Positions 1 through 8,281 of a stretch of DNA of 40,271 bases are shown here, piece after piece (position 1 is the first letter of the stretch; every line of letters begins with the position of its first letter). The DNA comes from an uncultured Deferribacteraceae bacterium (GTDB lineage: Bacteria; Chrysiogenota; Deferribacteres; Deferribacterales; Mucispirillaceae), in the NCBI GenBank assembly GCA_947041225.1, contig CAMRDM010000012.1, forward strand, positions 1-40,271. The letters run 5' to 3'. The notes beneath the pieces were generated by a model, which did not search any database, was not told where the DNA came from, and saw only the letters and a list, made by a program, of their open reading frames with translations. Made by a program: the position numbers and the translations under genes.

Positions 1-252
1 TTATATGATGCAGGTGCTACAGCTGGAACAGGTGGTATTGATAAAGCCGTAGGTAAAAATGATACAAATGGCATGGTTACATTAACAGGAAGTAATGCAC
101 TTGATATTACAGAGTTTAAAGATACAACTACTGTTTCTACTAATTTTACAGGTTGGGATTTTACTCAAGATACTGGTATTTGGATAATGGGTGCTGATTA
201 TCCTACACTTATCAATTCGCCAACAGTTACACCACGCGTGGTTACACCGTAA
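1..252 (+). CDS. GLUG-repeat surface protein, C-terminal fragment (5' end outside window)
   Basis: Frame 1 is open from the first base to TAA at 250-252 and gives the last 83 residues of a protein of the same family as the next gene. It starts inside the conserved YWLYD region and carries the family cap: a DITEFKDTT stretch, GWDFTQDTGIWIMG and YPTL. The tail is longer than in most family members and ends PTVTPRVVTP. The first 55 or so bases are identical to 1801-1855 in the neighbouring gene, so the two ends are recent copies or have been homogenised. The N-terminus, signal peptide and repeats lie upstream of the window. Family membership is secure; the function (surface-exposed repeat protein) is inferred from the complete paralogues. 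Confidence 0.85.
   Translation, partial: LYDAGATAGTGGIDKAVGKNDTNGMVTLTGSNALDITEFKDTTTVSTNFTGWDFTQDTGIWIMGADYPTLINSPTVTPRVVTP
231..242. repeat. 12 bp palindrome ACCACGCGTGGT, copy 1
   Basis: A perfect palindrome inside the last codons of the partial GLUG gene (encoding PRVV). An identical copy is at 4474-4485, after the DUF2310-like gene. The bases after both copies are also related (GTGGTTAC and an AAGTAA-rich trailer). Confidence 0.7.
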
Positions 253-330
253 CCGTAAAGTATTGAGTGTAAAAAAGTAAGCAAAGTATATAGATGTAAT
301 ATGAAAGTATTACGCTAGAAATAAATAATT

Positions 331-360
331 ACCCCATAGTTTTAACGCTATGGGGTTTTA
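331..360 (+). terminator. Hairpin terminator, loop orientation B
   Basis: A 9 bp perfect stem (ACCCCATAG with CTATGGGGT), extendable by a G-U pair, with a TTTTAACG-type loop, followed by TTTTATATT. It lies about 80 bases after the stop of the partial GLUG gene. It belongs to a family of seven related hairpins in the window. Confidence 0.75.
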
Positions 361-428
361 TATTATATTGATGAAAAAATAATATATGTAATCTAACATA
401 TATTTATTATTTAACACTATTAATAATG

Positions 429-457
429 TTGACAATCATCTGTATAGCAATTAGACT
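429..457 (+). promoter_or_regulatory. Promoter of the first complete GLUG gene
   Basis: TTGACA at 429-434, exactly 17 bases, then TAGACT at 452-457. It gives a 5' UTR of about 65 bases before the ATG at 528. The same -35/17/-10 layout precedes four other GLUG genes. The -35 box overlaps the first in-frame ATG (426), which argues against that ATG as the start. Confidence 0.65.
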
Positions 458-527
458 TAAGTTAATATGTATAGATATCAAATTATTAGTTATGAACATA
501 AAAGATCGTAATTTTTGGAGAGAAAAT

Positions 528-2018
528 ATGTTTAAAAAGTTGAAAAGTTTATTAGTTATTTCGATGTTAGTTTTTGTTGGTGGATGCTACGATTTTAGAG
601 ATTCAGGAGGTGGAAGTGGAGGTTCTAATCTCAATCCAGATATTCCTGAAACGGAGATAATTCCTGATGTTAGTGGTGTTTATAAGATATATAACATGGG
701 TCATCTTGTATGGGTAGCAAATAAATCAGTAACAGATAATTTTGCTGGAAAAATTGTAAGATTTATGGCTGACATAGATATGGAGAGTAAGCAATTTACA
801 GGTATACAAAAGTTTGCAGGCAGATTAGAGGGTAATGATAAAACTATAAGTAATTTAAAAATCAGTCAAAACTTAGGTCCTTCTATCGGCTTAATTAATG
901 TATTAGAAGATGGTGGACATATAGAAAATCTCACAATAGTAAGTGGTACGATTACAGGTGATACTTATGTAGGCGTATTCGTAGGTTCAGCTAGTGGAAC
1001 AACAACTATTACTGGTGTTACAAATAATGTTGATATTAATGGTATTACTTATATCGGCGGTATTGTCGGATGTAATAAGGGTCATCTAATAATTAGTAAT
1101 AGTGTTAACACGGGTACAGTAACAGCAGAAGAACCATATCACGGAACATTAGAACCATCAAGAATTGGTGGGCTTGTTGGTGGAACGGGTTCTAAGAGTA
1201 GTTCAACCTTAACAATTAAGAATAGTTCAAACAGTGGCGATATAGTAGGTAATGATAATCATCATTCATTCTCAGGTATCGGTGGACTTATTGGAAGTAG
1301 CAATGACAGTAGTTTAATAATTATAAATAGTTCAAACAGTGGAACGCTTAGTGGTCAAGAGAGAATAGGTGGTCTTGTTGGGAGTAGTCAAGGAAGTGAT
1401 TTAACTATCAGTAATAGTTTAAACAGCGGTAATATATCTAGTGATAATCAACTAGGAGGTATTGTTGGAGTTTATACTCACGGTACATTGCATATAGATA
1501 ATAGTTCAAACATCGGAAACATCATAGCAGAAGGTAGTTTGTTAGGTGGTTTTGTTGGAAATGGTTATAAGAGCGTAATAAGGGTTGAGAATAGTTTTAA
1601 TAGTGGAGATTTATCTGGTTCTGGAAATATAGGTGGAGTGATTGGACTCTGTGAGAAAAATACTACAACTTTAATAAATATCCATAGCTACTCTAAAAGT
1701 ATAAAAGTATTAGATGAGTCTACGATAGGTGCTTCTGAGATAGGTGGTATTATCGGTCGTTTGAAGGAAGGAACAGTTACAGCAACAAATAGTTATTGGT
1801 TATATGATGCAGGTGCTACAGCTGGAACAGGTGGTATTGATAAAGCCGTAGGTACAGGTACTTTAACAGGAACATCTGCACTTGATATTGCAGAGTTTAA
1901 AGATACAACTAATATTGGTACTAATTTCGTTGGTTGGGATTTTACAGCAGACACTGGTATTTGGATAATGGGTGCTAATTATCCAACCCTTAGAAATCTA
2001 CCAGTGGTTACGCCGTAA
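528..2018 (+). CDS. GLUG-repeat surface lipoprotein
   Basis: A 496-residue lipoprotein. I chose ATG 528 over the in-frame ATG at 426 because it has a GGAGAG ribosome site seven bases upstream, lies downstream of the promoter and gives a clean signal peptide ending in the lipobox VGGC (Cys20). A Gly/Ser linker follows, then the entry domain (VYKIYNMGHLVWVA, DMESKQFTGI, FAGRLEGN), then about eight or nine GLUG-type repeats (GGLVG... NSSNSG... pattern) and the cap (SYWLYD, GWDF, IWIMG, YPTLR). GLUG motifs are known from bacterial surface proteins and IgA-protease-like proteins; their exact role is unsettled. It lacks the FTIAS-like module found in the next gene. Likely location is the outer membrane surface. 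Promoter and hairpin suggest a single-gene unit. Confidence 0.85.
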   Translation: MFKKLKSLLVISMLVFVGGCYDFRDSGGGSGGSNLNPDIPETEIIPDVSGVYKIYNMGHLVWVANKSVTDNFAGKIVRFMADIDMESKQFTGIQKFAGRLEGNDKTISNLKISQNLGPSIGLINVLEDGGHIENLTIVSGTITGDTYVGVFVGSASGTTTITGVTNNVDINGITYIGGIVGCNKGHLIISNSVNTGTVTAEEPYHGTLEPSRIGGLVGGTGSKSSSTLTIKNSSNSGDIVGNDNHHSFSGIGGLIGSSNDSSLIIINSSNSGTLSGQERIGGLVGSSQGSDLTISNSLNSGNISSDNQLGGIVGVYTHGTLHIDNSSNIGNIIAEGSLLGGFVGNGYKSVIRVENSFNSGDLSGSGNIGGVIGLCEKNTTTLINIHSYSKSIKVLDESTIGASEIGGIIGRLKEGTVTATNSYWLYDAGATAGTGGIDKAVGTGTLTGTSALDIAEFKDTTNIGTNFVGWDFTADTGIWIMGANYPTLRNLPVVTP

Positions 2019-2048
2019 TTAATAAGTAATAAAATCACATAAAATAAA

Positions 2049-2080
2049 ACCCTTACGGCGTAAAACTGTAGGGGTATTTT
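2049..2080 (+). terminator. Hairpin terminator, loop orientation A
   Basis: The stem ACCCTTAC pairs with GTAGGGGT (one G-U pair) around a GGCGTAAAACT loop, followed by ATTTTATATT. It lies 31 bases after the stop of the first complete GLUG gene. Same family as the hairpins at 4584, 23365 and 35050. Confidence 0.75.
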
Positions 2081-2155
2081 ATATTGGACTTAATTAATAA
2101 TTAAAGTAAAAACTAATCAGAGAGTTAATTGAACCTTACACTATATTTAATAATG

Positions 2156-2184
2156 TTGACAACTACCTCCTTACTATTTACAAT
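2156..2184 (+). promoter_or_regulatory. Promoter of the second complete GLUG gene
   Basis: TTGACA at 2156-2161, a 17-base spacer and TACAAT at 2179-2184. The bases before it (TAATAATG) match those before the promoter at 429. The 45 bases before both start codons are also alike, so promoter and leader were duplicated with the gene. Confidence 0.7.
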
Positions 2185-2252
2185 ATAAATGTTATATATA
2201 GATATATTTATTAGTTAGAAACATAAAAAACAGTAATTCTTAGAGAGGAAAT

Positions 2253-3683
2253 ATGTTAAATCAGTTTAAAAAGTTATTATTAGGCTCTATATTAATATTA
2301 ATGGTAGTTGTTCTTGGTGCGTGTTCAGAAGAGGAGTCAGTTTTTTTGCCTAATTTCTATTTAGGTAAAGATTTTACGATTGCAAGTTTAGGTGATGGTA
2401 AAACGTTTACACAAACTTATTATGGGAAATTAAAATATTCAGCAACCGAGATAAATCCTATAGGTAAAAAAGCAATTGATTTTACAACTCAACTTCAATC
2501 TGATATCAAAACTAAACTAGAGAAAATGAATACAGGCTTAACTGTTGATGTAGAAGAAGCAGTTATATTAAGTGGAGAGGTAGAGGGAAATCAAACGTTA
2601 GTTGTTACAGTTGAAGTAACAATCACAGATAGGACTTCTCCAGATAAGACACAAACAGAAAGTTATGTTTTCACAATCCATTTTGGCACAGGGTTAGATA
2701 AATGGGACGGCATAACAGCAACAAAAATAACTCCAACTGGTAATGTTTATGATATACATAACGGTTCACACCTTGCATGGATAGCAGAACAATCTGAGAA
2801 CAATAATTTTGCAGACAAAACAGTAAGGTTCATGCAAGATGTTGATATGGATAATAAAACATTCACAGGTATCGGAGAATTTGCAGGTAGATTAGAGGGT
2901 AATCATAAGACAATCTATGGTTTAATGATTGATAAACAGGGAGCAAGGAACGTAGGTTTAGTTTCTGTTTTAGGTATAGAGAGTTCGGTTGGTGGTTCTA
3001 TAGATAATCTTACAATCGCAAGCGGACAGATCAAAGGGAAAAGTTTTATTGGTGCATTTGTAGGGCGTGTTGCAACAGGTGCAACAGTTACGATCAAAGG
3101 CGTTACAAATCATGCAACAGTAACAGGAACAGGTAATTATGTTGGTGGGCTTGTTGGAGATAGTAATGGTACTCTAACAATAGATAACAGTTCAAACACA
3201 GGCAACGTAAATGGTTTTCAAAATGTCGGAGGGTTTATGGGATCGAGTGGCCCTTATGCTTTAACAGTTACAGATAGTTCAAACAGAGGTAACATAATAA
3301 GTAGAGCTAACCCAATTGGTGGGCTTGTTGGAGATAGTGCTGGAAATGTAACTCTTACGAATGTTTATAGTTACGCTAAAAGTTTAACCGGTAAGATAAG
3401 TAGGGGTGGTATCGTAGGTCTGATTAGTAAGCAGAGTAGTACTACATTTACAATGAATAATGTTTATTGGTTGTATGATACAGCAGATTCAGTAGTAGGT
3501 ATTGAAAGCTCATATGGAACTGCTGGGTATGAAACAGGCGTTCCAGTGCTTAATAATTCTAATGCACTTGATATTGCAGAGTTTAAAGATACAACTAATA
3601 TTGGTACTAATTTTATAGGTTGGGATTTTACTCAAGATACTGGTATTTGGATAATGGGTACAGAGTATCCATTGCTAAGATAA
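2253..3683 (+). CDS. GLUG-repeat surface lipoprotein with one N-terminal FTIAS-like module
   Basis: A 476-residue lipoprotein with an AGAGGA ribosome site before ATG 2253 and lipobox LGAC (Cys24). Residues about 35-145 form a module that starts YLGKDFTIASLGDGK and ends YVFTIHFG; the same module occurs once in the gene at 30740 and twice in the gene at 27529. The entry domain (KWDG, HLAWIAEQ, VRFMQDVDMDNK, FAGRLEGNHK, GVTNHATV) follows, then four or five GLUG repeats and the cap. The protein ends right after YPLLR, short of the usual NLPV... tail; the bases after the stop still read LQAVAL and a second stop, so the stop may be a recent nonsense change. No hairpin separates it from the gene at 3745, so the two may share a transcript. 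Confidence 0.85.
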   Translation: MLNQFKKLLLGSILILMVVVLGACSEEESVFLPNFYLGKDFTIASLGDGKTFTQTYYGKLKYSATEINPIGKKAIDFTTQLQSDIKTKLEKMNTGLTVDVEEAVILSGEVEGNQTLVVTVEVTITDRTSPDKTQTESYVFTIHFGTGLDKWDGITATKITPTGNVYDIHNGSHLAWIAEQSENNNFADKTVRFMQDVDMDNKTFTGIGEFAGRLEGNHKTIYGLMIDKQGARNVGLVSVLGIESSVGGSIDNLTIASGQIKGKSFIGAFVGRVATGATVTIKGVTNHATVTGTGNYVGGLVGDSNGTLTIDNSSNTGNVNGFQNVGGFMGSSGPYALTVTDSSNRGNIISRANPIGGLVGDSAGNVTLTNVYSYAKSLTGKISRGGIVGLISKQSSTTFTMNNVYWLYDTADSVVGIESSYGTAGYETGVPVLNNSNALDIAEFKDTTNIGTNFIGWDFTQDTGIWIMGTEYPLLR

Positions 3684-3744
3684 CTACAAGCAGTTGCATT
3701 GTAAATTTTAGTATGAACTTATAGATCGAGATAGGAGGGTAGGA

Positions 3745-4455
3745 TTGAGTATTTTTAAAAAGGTACATTTTTCTACAAGAGAGATATCTGATGATATTAA
3801 AGAAGAGTTAGTTTGGTTTTTATCAGCTCTCTATAAAAACGGACAAATTTATTATGATTACCAGCTGATAAAAGAAGAAAAAGAATATGTTGCTTACGTT
3901 ACAACAGCAGAAGAAGATTCACTTGATAGTAAATATATGAACAGCTATTTGTTGAATTATTTAGAAAATATTTCATTTTCGATAGAAAACATGGGAGAAA
4001 ATATAGATATTGATGAGTGCTGTAATTGTGCAGATGTAACAACATTTTTTCTTAAGAGTAGTTATATAGATAATGCAAGCCCGATAAAATGTGGTAAATG
4101 TAGTAAAGGTATTCCTTTATATAAAATACCTTATATATTGAGTGAGAGTGAGCATATTTCAATTTTATCATGGCAAAGAAACTATAAAGCTATTGATCGC
4201 TTATGGATGCAAAGTTTAGCTGATAGATTTACAAAGCGACAATTAGAATCTCCACGCTCGATGTTATTTATCACTGCTATGGAGATACGAAATGAATTAG
4301 ATCGTGTGTTGCAACGCCCTGTTTATTACTATATATCTTTTCAAGATAAAGTTCCAACGCACTGTCCAATATGTTCACAGATATGGCAGGAAATAAATAA
4401 TTGTGGTTGTGCTGATCTTTTATGTAATCAGTGCCATATAGCCACTTGCAAATAG
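3745..4455 (+). CDS. DUF2310-like zinc-ribbon protein
   Basis: A 236-residue cytoplasmic protein with no signal peptide. The start is TTG 3745, chosen because a strong AGGAGG lies six bases upstream at 3733-3738 and no better ATG exists. Cysteines are paired: C92/C93/C95, C116-x2-C119, C207-x2-C210 (CPIC), C220/C222 and C227-x2-C230 with C235. The overall pattern, with a central helical part around SWQRNYKAIDRLWMQS and C-terminal CPIC...W, resembles the DUF2310 family of zinc-ribbon, possibly nucleic-acid-binding proteins. I know of no established function. It lies between the end of a GLUG gene and what looks like a leftover GLUG tail (4468-4494), so it may have been inserted there. The gene is sure; the family call is moderate. 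Confidence 0.6.
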   Translation: MSIFKKVHFSTREISDDIKEELVWFLSALYKNGQIYYDYQLIKEEKEYVAYVTTAEEDSLDSKYMNSYLLNYLENISFSIENMGENIDIDECCNCADVTTFFLKSSYIDNASPIKCGKCSKGIPLYKIPYILSESEHISILSWQRNYKAIDRLWMQSLADRFTKRQLESPRSMLFITAMEIRNELDRVLQRPVYYYISFQDKVPTHCPICSQIWQEINNCGCADLLCNQCHIATCK

Positions 4456-4473
4456 TAATTATAGAGTTATTGC

Positions 4474-4485
4474 ACCACGCGTGGT
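4474..4485. repeat. 12 bp palindrome ACCACGCGTGGT, copy 2, in a leftover GLUG tail
   Basis: Identical to 231-242. Read in frame, 4468-4494 gives VIAPRVVTL and a stop, very close to the PTVTPRVVTP end of the partial GLUG gene, although no GLUG gene runs into it here. Confidence 0.65.
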
Positions 4486-4583
4486 TACGCTATAAGTGTA
4501 GAACAAAGTAACAAGTTAATAATTATCAAGTACTAAGTTGACAAAATTATTATAAACAAAAAGTAAGTAAATAAATAAAAAAC

Positions 4584-4617
4584 ACCCCTACGGCGTAAAA
4601 ACTGTAGGGGTTTTATT
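4584..4617 (+). terminator. Hairpin terminator, loop orientation A
   Basis: ACCCCTAC pairs with GTAGGGGT around the loop GGCGTAAAAACT, then TTTTATTTAT. Near-identical to 23365 and 35050. It ends the unit made of the second complete GLUG gene and the DUF2310-like gene. Confidence 0.8.
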
Positions 4618-4659
4618 TATGCTTAAAATCTCATCTTTCACAGATATTTAAAATTGTCT

Positions 4660-5550
4660 TTATCTGCTCTTAAAAATATTAATCAAAATTGATGGTGTAA
4701 AATATAATATCGGTGGTATACCTGCTCTATATCCGTTTATAAAATTTATCGCTGTATCTCTAATAGGTTGATCGCTTATATGTTTATAAAATCTTCTTAT
4801 ATCTAATCTACCCATAAATATCCCACCGTGTAAAATAATCTTTATCGTTGGAATAAGTGAAACTGCATCATCAAATAAACTTGATCTATAAAATAGTAAA
4901 ATATTTTTACCTCTTAAATTTTTATACTCTATACGATCATCTTTATAATTATATCTAAAATCATTTATCAAAATCACTGAGTTATATTCAGCTGATAAAC
5001 TCTTCATATCTATAACTTCATACTCTTTCCTCTCTAACTTCAACTGTGATCGTAACACTTTAATAATTACTTCATCTCTTGCAACATCGCCACTTATTAC
5101 AGCGATTTTTTCAGCCGTTTTCACATCTCTTGGAATAAGTAAAAAATTTATTATCATATTTAATAAAGCGTATGTGATTAATATTATATCCACAAGATTT
5201 AATCCGTAAAGAAATGAAAAGTAAATAAATATCAGTACGATTAACGTCGATATTATAACTATATATTTTCTGTTAACATAGTAACCGAGAATTATTGTAG
5301 ATATCGCAAATAACGATGAATTATATGAAAAATAATTATCAGTGAGGAGTGTTGATAAATTTATAATAATTAATGTCGGTGCTAACTCTATTAATAGATC
5401 AGAATTTAACGCCGATTTATGAATGATTATAAGTAATAATATCGTTGTTATAATGAACGGTAGATACATACCAAATAACGCAGTTGGGCTTATGAATATA
5501 AATAGTAACACCATGATTGTGTAAAGTTTTGAATGATAAGATTTTGTCAT
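4660..5550 (-). CDS. Membrane protein of unknown function with a soluble C-terminal half
   Basis: 296 residues. The first 140 or so are highly hydrophobic and can hold five or six membrane segments (around residues 9-27, 29-46, 55-68, 80-92, 95-115, 118-140). From residue 147 on (KIAVISGDVARDEVIIKVL) the protein is soluble, with alternating beta strands and helices that could form a Rossmann or flavodoxin-like fold, ending in a hydrophobic IPPILYFTPSILINIF stretch. I do not recognise the family. It is divergent from the anti-sigma-type ATPase gene at 5651 with about 100 bases between them, so the two might be co-regulated. No signal for its substrate or partner is visible. Confidence 0.75.
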   Translation of the reverse strand: MTKSYHSKLYTIMVLLFIFISPTALFGMYLPFIITTILLLIIIHKSALNSDLLIELAPTLIIINLSTLLTDNYFSYNSSLFAISTIILGYYVNRKYIVIISTLIVLIFIYFSFLYGLNLVDIILITYALLNMIINFLLIPRDVKTAEKIAVISGDVARDEVIIKVLRSQLKLERKEYEVIDMKSLSAEYNSVILINDFRYNYKDDRIEYKNLRGKNILLFYRSSLFDDAVSLIPTIKIILHGGIFMGRLDIRRFYKHISDQPIRDTAINFINGYRAGIPPILYFTPSILINIFKSR

Positions 5551-5650
5551 TTATAATAATAACATTAAATATCTCTCTGATACAAGTATTGTGTGAAGAT
5601 GTTAGAAAAATTTTACTTTAAATTATTGCTTTTCTCTGTTAGGATACAGT

Positions 5651-6487
5651 ATGAAAAAGGTATTGGCTATATTAAACCATAATATTTATCTTGAACGAAT
5701 TCAACGTTTTTGCGATGAAGAACATTATTCTCTATATTTAGTAGATAATTTTGAAGATATCGATGTTAATCAGTATCTGTTTTGTATTACTGATATTAAA
5801 GCAGTAGTAACAAGATATGTTGATACGCCTACATTTATCTGTTATATCACAAGTGCAAATATCGAAAATAATAGAGTGTTTTATCTGAAACCAGATTTTA
5901 AACCATCACATATAAGATTTCTTGTTGATGTGCTTTATCATGGACAGATTGTAAATAATTATCTTTCATCTGTCGATATACGATGTATCACAAAAGAGTA
6001 TGAGCTAAGTAATGATTACTTTAATGTCGATAGAATTGTCTGTGCGATAACCTATGAACTGGTTACCTACTTTACATTCTCAGATTTAGAGAAATTGCGT
6101 CTAGGTTTAGCAGAACTCTTAACTAACGCTATCGAACATGGAAATCTTGGCATAACTTATCAAGAGAAAAATGAGTCAACAGAAAGTGGAAATTTTCATA
6201 AACTGATAGAGAAAAGATTGTCGCAAGAGAGAATGGAGTTCCTTAACACAAATGTAAAACTTTCTTTAACAAAAGAGAAATTAGAGTTTGTTGTAACAGA
6301 CTCAGGAAATGGATTTGATTATTATAAGTTAGATGGGAGAGATAATGAAATAGTAAACATAGAGGATATTCTTAAACTTCATGGCAGAGGGATAAGAATG
6401 GCGAAAATGTATTACGACTCTATCGTATATAGTGGCAAAGGGAACATCGTTACGTTGACAAAATATATTAAACCTAGTGCTGTATAA
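5651..6487 (+). CDS. Anti-sigma-factor-type serine kinase/ATPase with degenerate receiver-like N-terminus
   Basis: 278 residues. The C-terminal half is a GHKL/HATPase_c domain of the RsbW/SpoIIAB kind: N box ELLTNAIEHGN at 155-165, G1 box DSGNG at 217-221, LHGRGI at 243-248 and GKGN at 262-265. There is no histidine phospho-acceptor domain, as expected for serine kinases or anti-sigma factors that act on an anti-sigma antagonist. Residues 1-110 look like a receiver fold (KVLAILNHN start, YLKP near 78-81) but the usual acidic pocket and phospho-Asp are not obvious, so this half is probably not phosphorylated. A 35-residue insertion (170-205) splits the ATPase domain between the N and G1 boxes. 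No partner STAS or PP2C gene lies in the window. Role in a partner-switching pathway is inferred. Confidence 0.75.
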   Translation: MKKVLAILNHNIYLERIQRFCDEEHYSLYLVDNFEDIDVNQYLFCITDIKAVVTRYVDTPTFICYITSANIENNRVFYLKPDFKPSHIRFLVDVLYHGQIVNNYLSSVDIRCITKEYELSNDYFNVDRIVCAITYELVTYFTFSDLEKLRLGLAELLTNAIEHGNLGITYQEKNESTESGNFHKLIEKRLSQERMEFLNTNVKLSLTKEKLEFVVTDSGNGFDYYKLDGRDNEIVNIEDILKLHGRGIRMAKMYYDSIVYSGKGNIVTLTKYIKPSAV

Positions 6488-6603
6488 ATGCGTTGATATT
6501 GTGTAAATGGATATGTTCTAAAGTCGAGCAGTATCTTGTCGTATAACTGTTGCAACGGTAGACGTTATATAATCTGATATTGACAATACTCTATTTATGC
6601 CGA

Positions 6604-7539
6604 TTAATTTTTCGGACAATTCTCTCTAAATTCTAAAGGCTCGTTAGCGATATCAGAAAACCTAAACCTACATTCATTTCCAGAATATTTAAAAGTTATA
6701 TAAGTTTCATCATCTTTAATTTTAGAGGTTATACTAGATATGTTAGACGTTACATATCCGAATGTTGGATGATAAAATGTAAGTACTCTATTTTGACTAC
6801 TTCCAGTATAGTTTAGATCAAATCTACCAACCTCACCATCTATGTTTAGATCAAGCCCTAATCTATATTGATTATTAGTTCCGTTGAGTGCAGACTTTCT
6901 ATCTATAATTCCAAATAAATTATATACGCCACCGAACCCACTAAAATCATCTACTATAGTTGCTTTTAGATTACTTGCATTTTCATCAAACCGCATATAG
7001 AAAACTAATGTATTATTATCAGCTGTGCTTCTGCTTTCAACAGGGTAACCGTTAAGAGTTGCTTTTTGTTCTACAGCACCTACGTTTATAGCATTTTGTC
7101 TACAGTAGTTAGTGTATTTTATCTGATCGTTTTCTAGAAACTTATCTTGAACTTTATTTATGTCAAACTCAGGATACTCTCTGTAAGTTGTGTTGTCTGT
7201 GATTGTAGTACTTCCGTTAATAAGACAGGTGCTATTATCTCTCACATCTATCCCATAAACATTACTAATATTATCAAATAGTATCGCAGGAGTTAATGAG
7301 TACGTAAGGTTTAACGAGATTGCGTTAGCAGTATTTATAACATCTCTGATAGTTGTTGCAATGATTTCAAGATCGGCTTGAGTAGGTAGTTGAGCTTCGT
7401 TGATCGCACCTGTATAATCAGAGTAATATCCGAACTTTTCATAAGCATCAGTTACATTATCAAGGTCAAAATTTCCTTCACAGTTCATAAGTGTAATTGA
7501 TAGCAGTATGGTAATAATATAAGATAGTTTTTTATTCAT
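6604..7539 (-). CDS. Lipoprotein of unknown function, last gene of the Mla-like operon
   Basis: 311 residues with a short signal peptide and lipobox LMNC (Cys20). The rest is polar and rich in beta-strand-like stretches, with no repeats or motifs that I recognise. The start overlaps the end of the preceding lipoprotein gene by eight bases (7532-7539), so they are translationally coupled and share the minus-strand operon with the MCE and permease genes. A role as an envelope partner of the lipid transporter follows only from position. Confidence 0.75.
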   Translation of the reverse strand: MNKKLSYIITILLSITLMNCEGNFDLDNVTDAYEKFGYYSDYTGAINEAQLPTQADLEIIATTIRDVINTANAISLNLTYSLTPAILFDNISNVYGIDVRDNSTCLINGSTTITDNTTYREYPEFDINKVQDKFLENDQIKYTNYCRQNAINVGAVEQKATLNGYPVESRSTADNNTLVFYMRFDENASNLKATIVDDFSGFGGVYNLFGIIDRKSALNGTNNQYRLGLDLNIDGEVGRFDLNYTGSSQNRVLTFYHPTFGYVTSNISSITSKIKDDETYITFKYSGNECRFRFSDIANEPLEFRENCPKN

Positions 7540-8281
7540 TTATATCCTTTATTACAGTAATTTTCTCTGTTAAGATATCTATTTTTTTTATCTGTATCTT
7601 TGTATCTGTTTTTTTTATTTGCATCAATTTTAATTTTAGTTTCTCATCGTATAACATATTTTTCAACCAACTATTTGATTGATCTATTTTCAAAGCATTT
7701 TCAATCATCGAGTTTGCAAGTGCTAAAGAATTTTCACTTTTACTATTAATGTAGTACTCAGCAAGCTTTCTGTAAAGAACAGATTTCAATCTATTAGATG
7801 TATATTTTTGATCGATGAGCACTTTAATTGGTTCAATAGATTTATTGTGATACGCTTCTGCGAAAGATAAAAACGGTTCATCAAGAGTTACATAATCTTC
7901 TACGTTAATAGTTCTGTTATCGTTAATATTAGTCAGTAAGTTTATGATTAACAACTCATTTCTACAGTTACCAAGATTAGAGTAATTTTCAGCATCTTTT
8001 AGAAAGTGTATATTTTCAGAGACAGGTTCAGCAGTATATAAAAAAACACCAGCTTTAGCAGCGTTACAGAAATCATTAACTCTAATAAATATATCAACAG
8101 ATCTATTATAGCTATTCATCGCAGCAGGATTGTTTCCTTTTAGTAGATAGTTTAAAGATGTATCAAGATTTTTCAATCCTCTATAATTTTCATAAGACAC
8201 ATCGTTACTTTTAGATCCACAGGCAGATATAACGGTAGTGATCACTATTATAATAAAGAGGGTATATATTTTTTTTATCAT
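7532..8281 (-). CDS. TPR-like lipoprotein of the Mla-like operon
   Basis: 249 residues, with signal peptide and lipobox ISAC (Cys21). The mature part is mostly helical and TPR-like (LDTSLNYLLKGNNPAAMNSYNRSV; LYRKLAEYYINSKSENSLALANSMIENALKIDQSNSWLK). It overlaps the MCE gene by four bases (ATGA, 8278-8281). In many MCE operons a lipoprotein follows the MCE gene, for example as an outer-membrane or periplasmic accessory; this one has no visible MlaC or ABC-auxiliary lipoprotein motif, so it is a candidate lineage-specific partner. Function inferred from context only. Confidence 0.75.
   Translation of the reverse strand: MIKKIYTLFIIIVITTVISACGSKSNDVSYENYRGLKNLDTSLNYLLKGNNPAAMNSYNRSVDIFIRVNDFCNAAKAGVFLYTAEPVSENIHFLKDAENYSNLGNCRNELLIINLLTNINDNRTINVEDYVTLDEPFLSFAEAYHNKSIEPIKVLIDQKYTSNRLKSVLYRKLAEYYINSKSENSLALANSMIENALKIDQSNSWLKNMLYDEKLKLKLMQIKKTDTKIQIKKIDILTEKITVIKDINE

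Noticed and set aside
426-527. N-terminal extension of the first complete GLUG gene from ATG 426
   Set aside because: The promoter -35 box overlaps it, no ribosome site precedes it and it would bury the signal peptide.
4538-4560. TTGACA after the DUF2310-like gene as a promoter
   Set aside because: There is no -10 box at 16-18 bases and a terminator hairpin follows at once.
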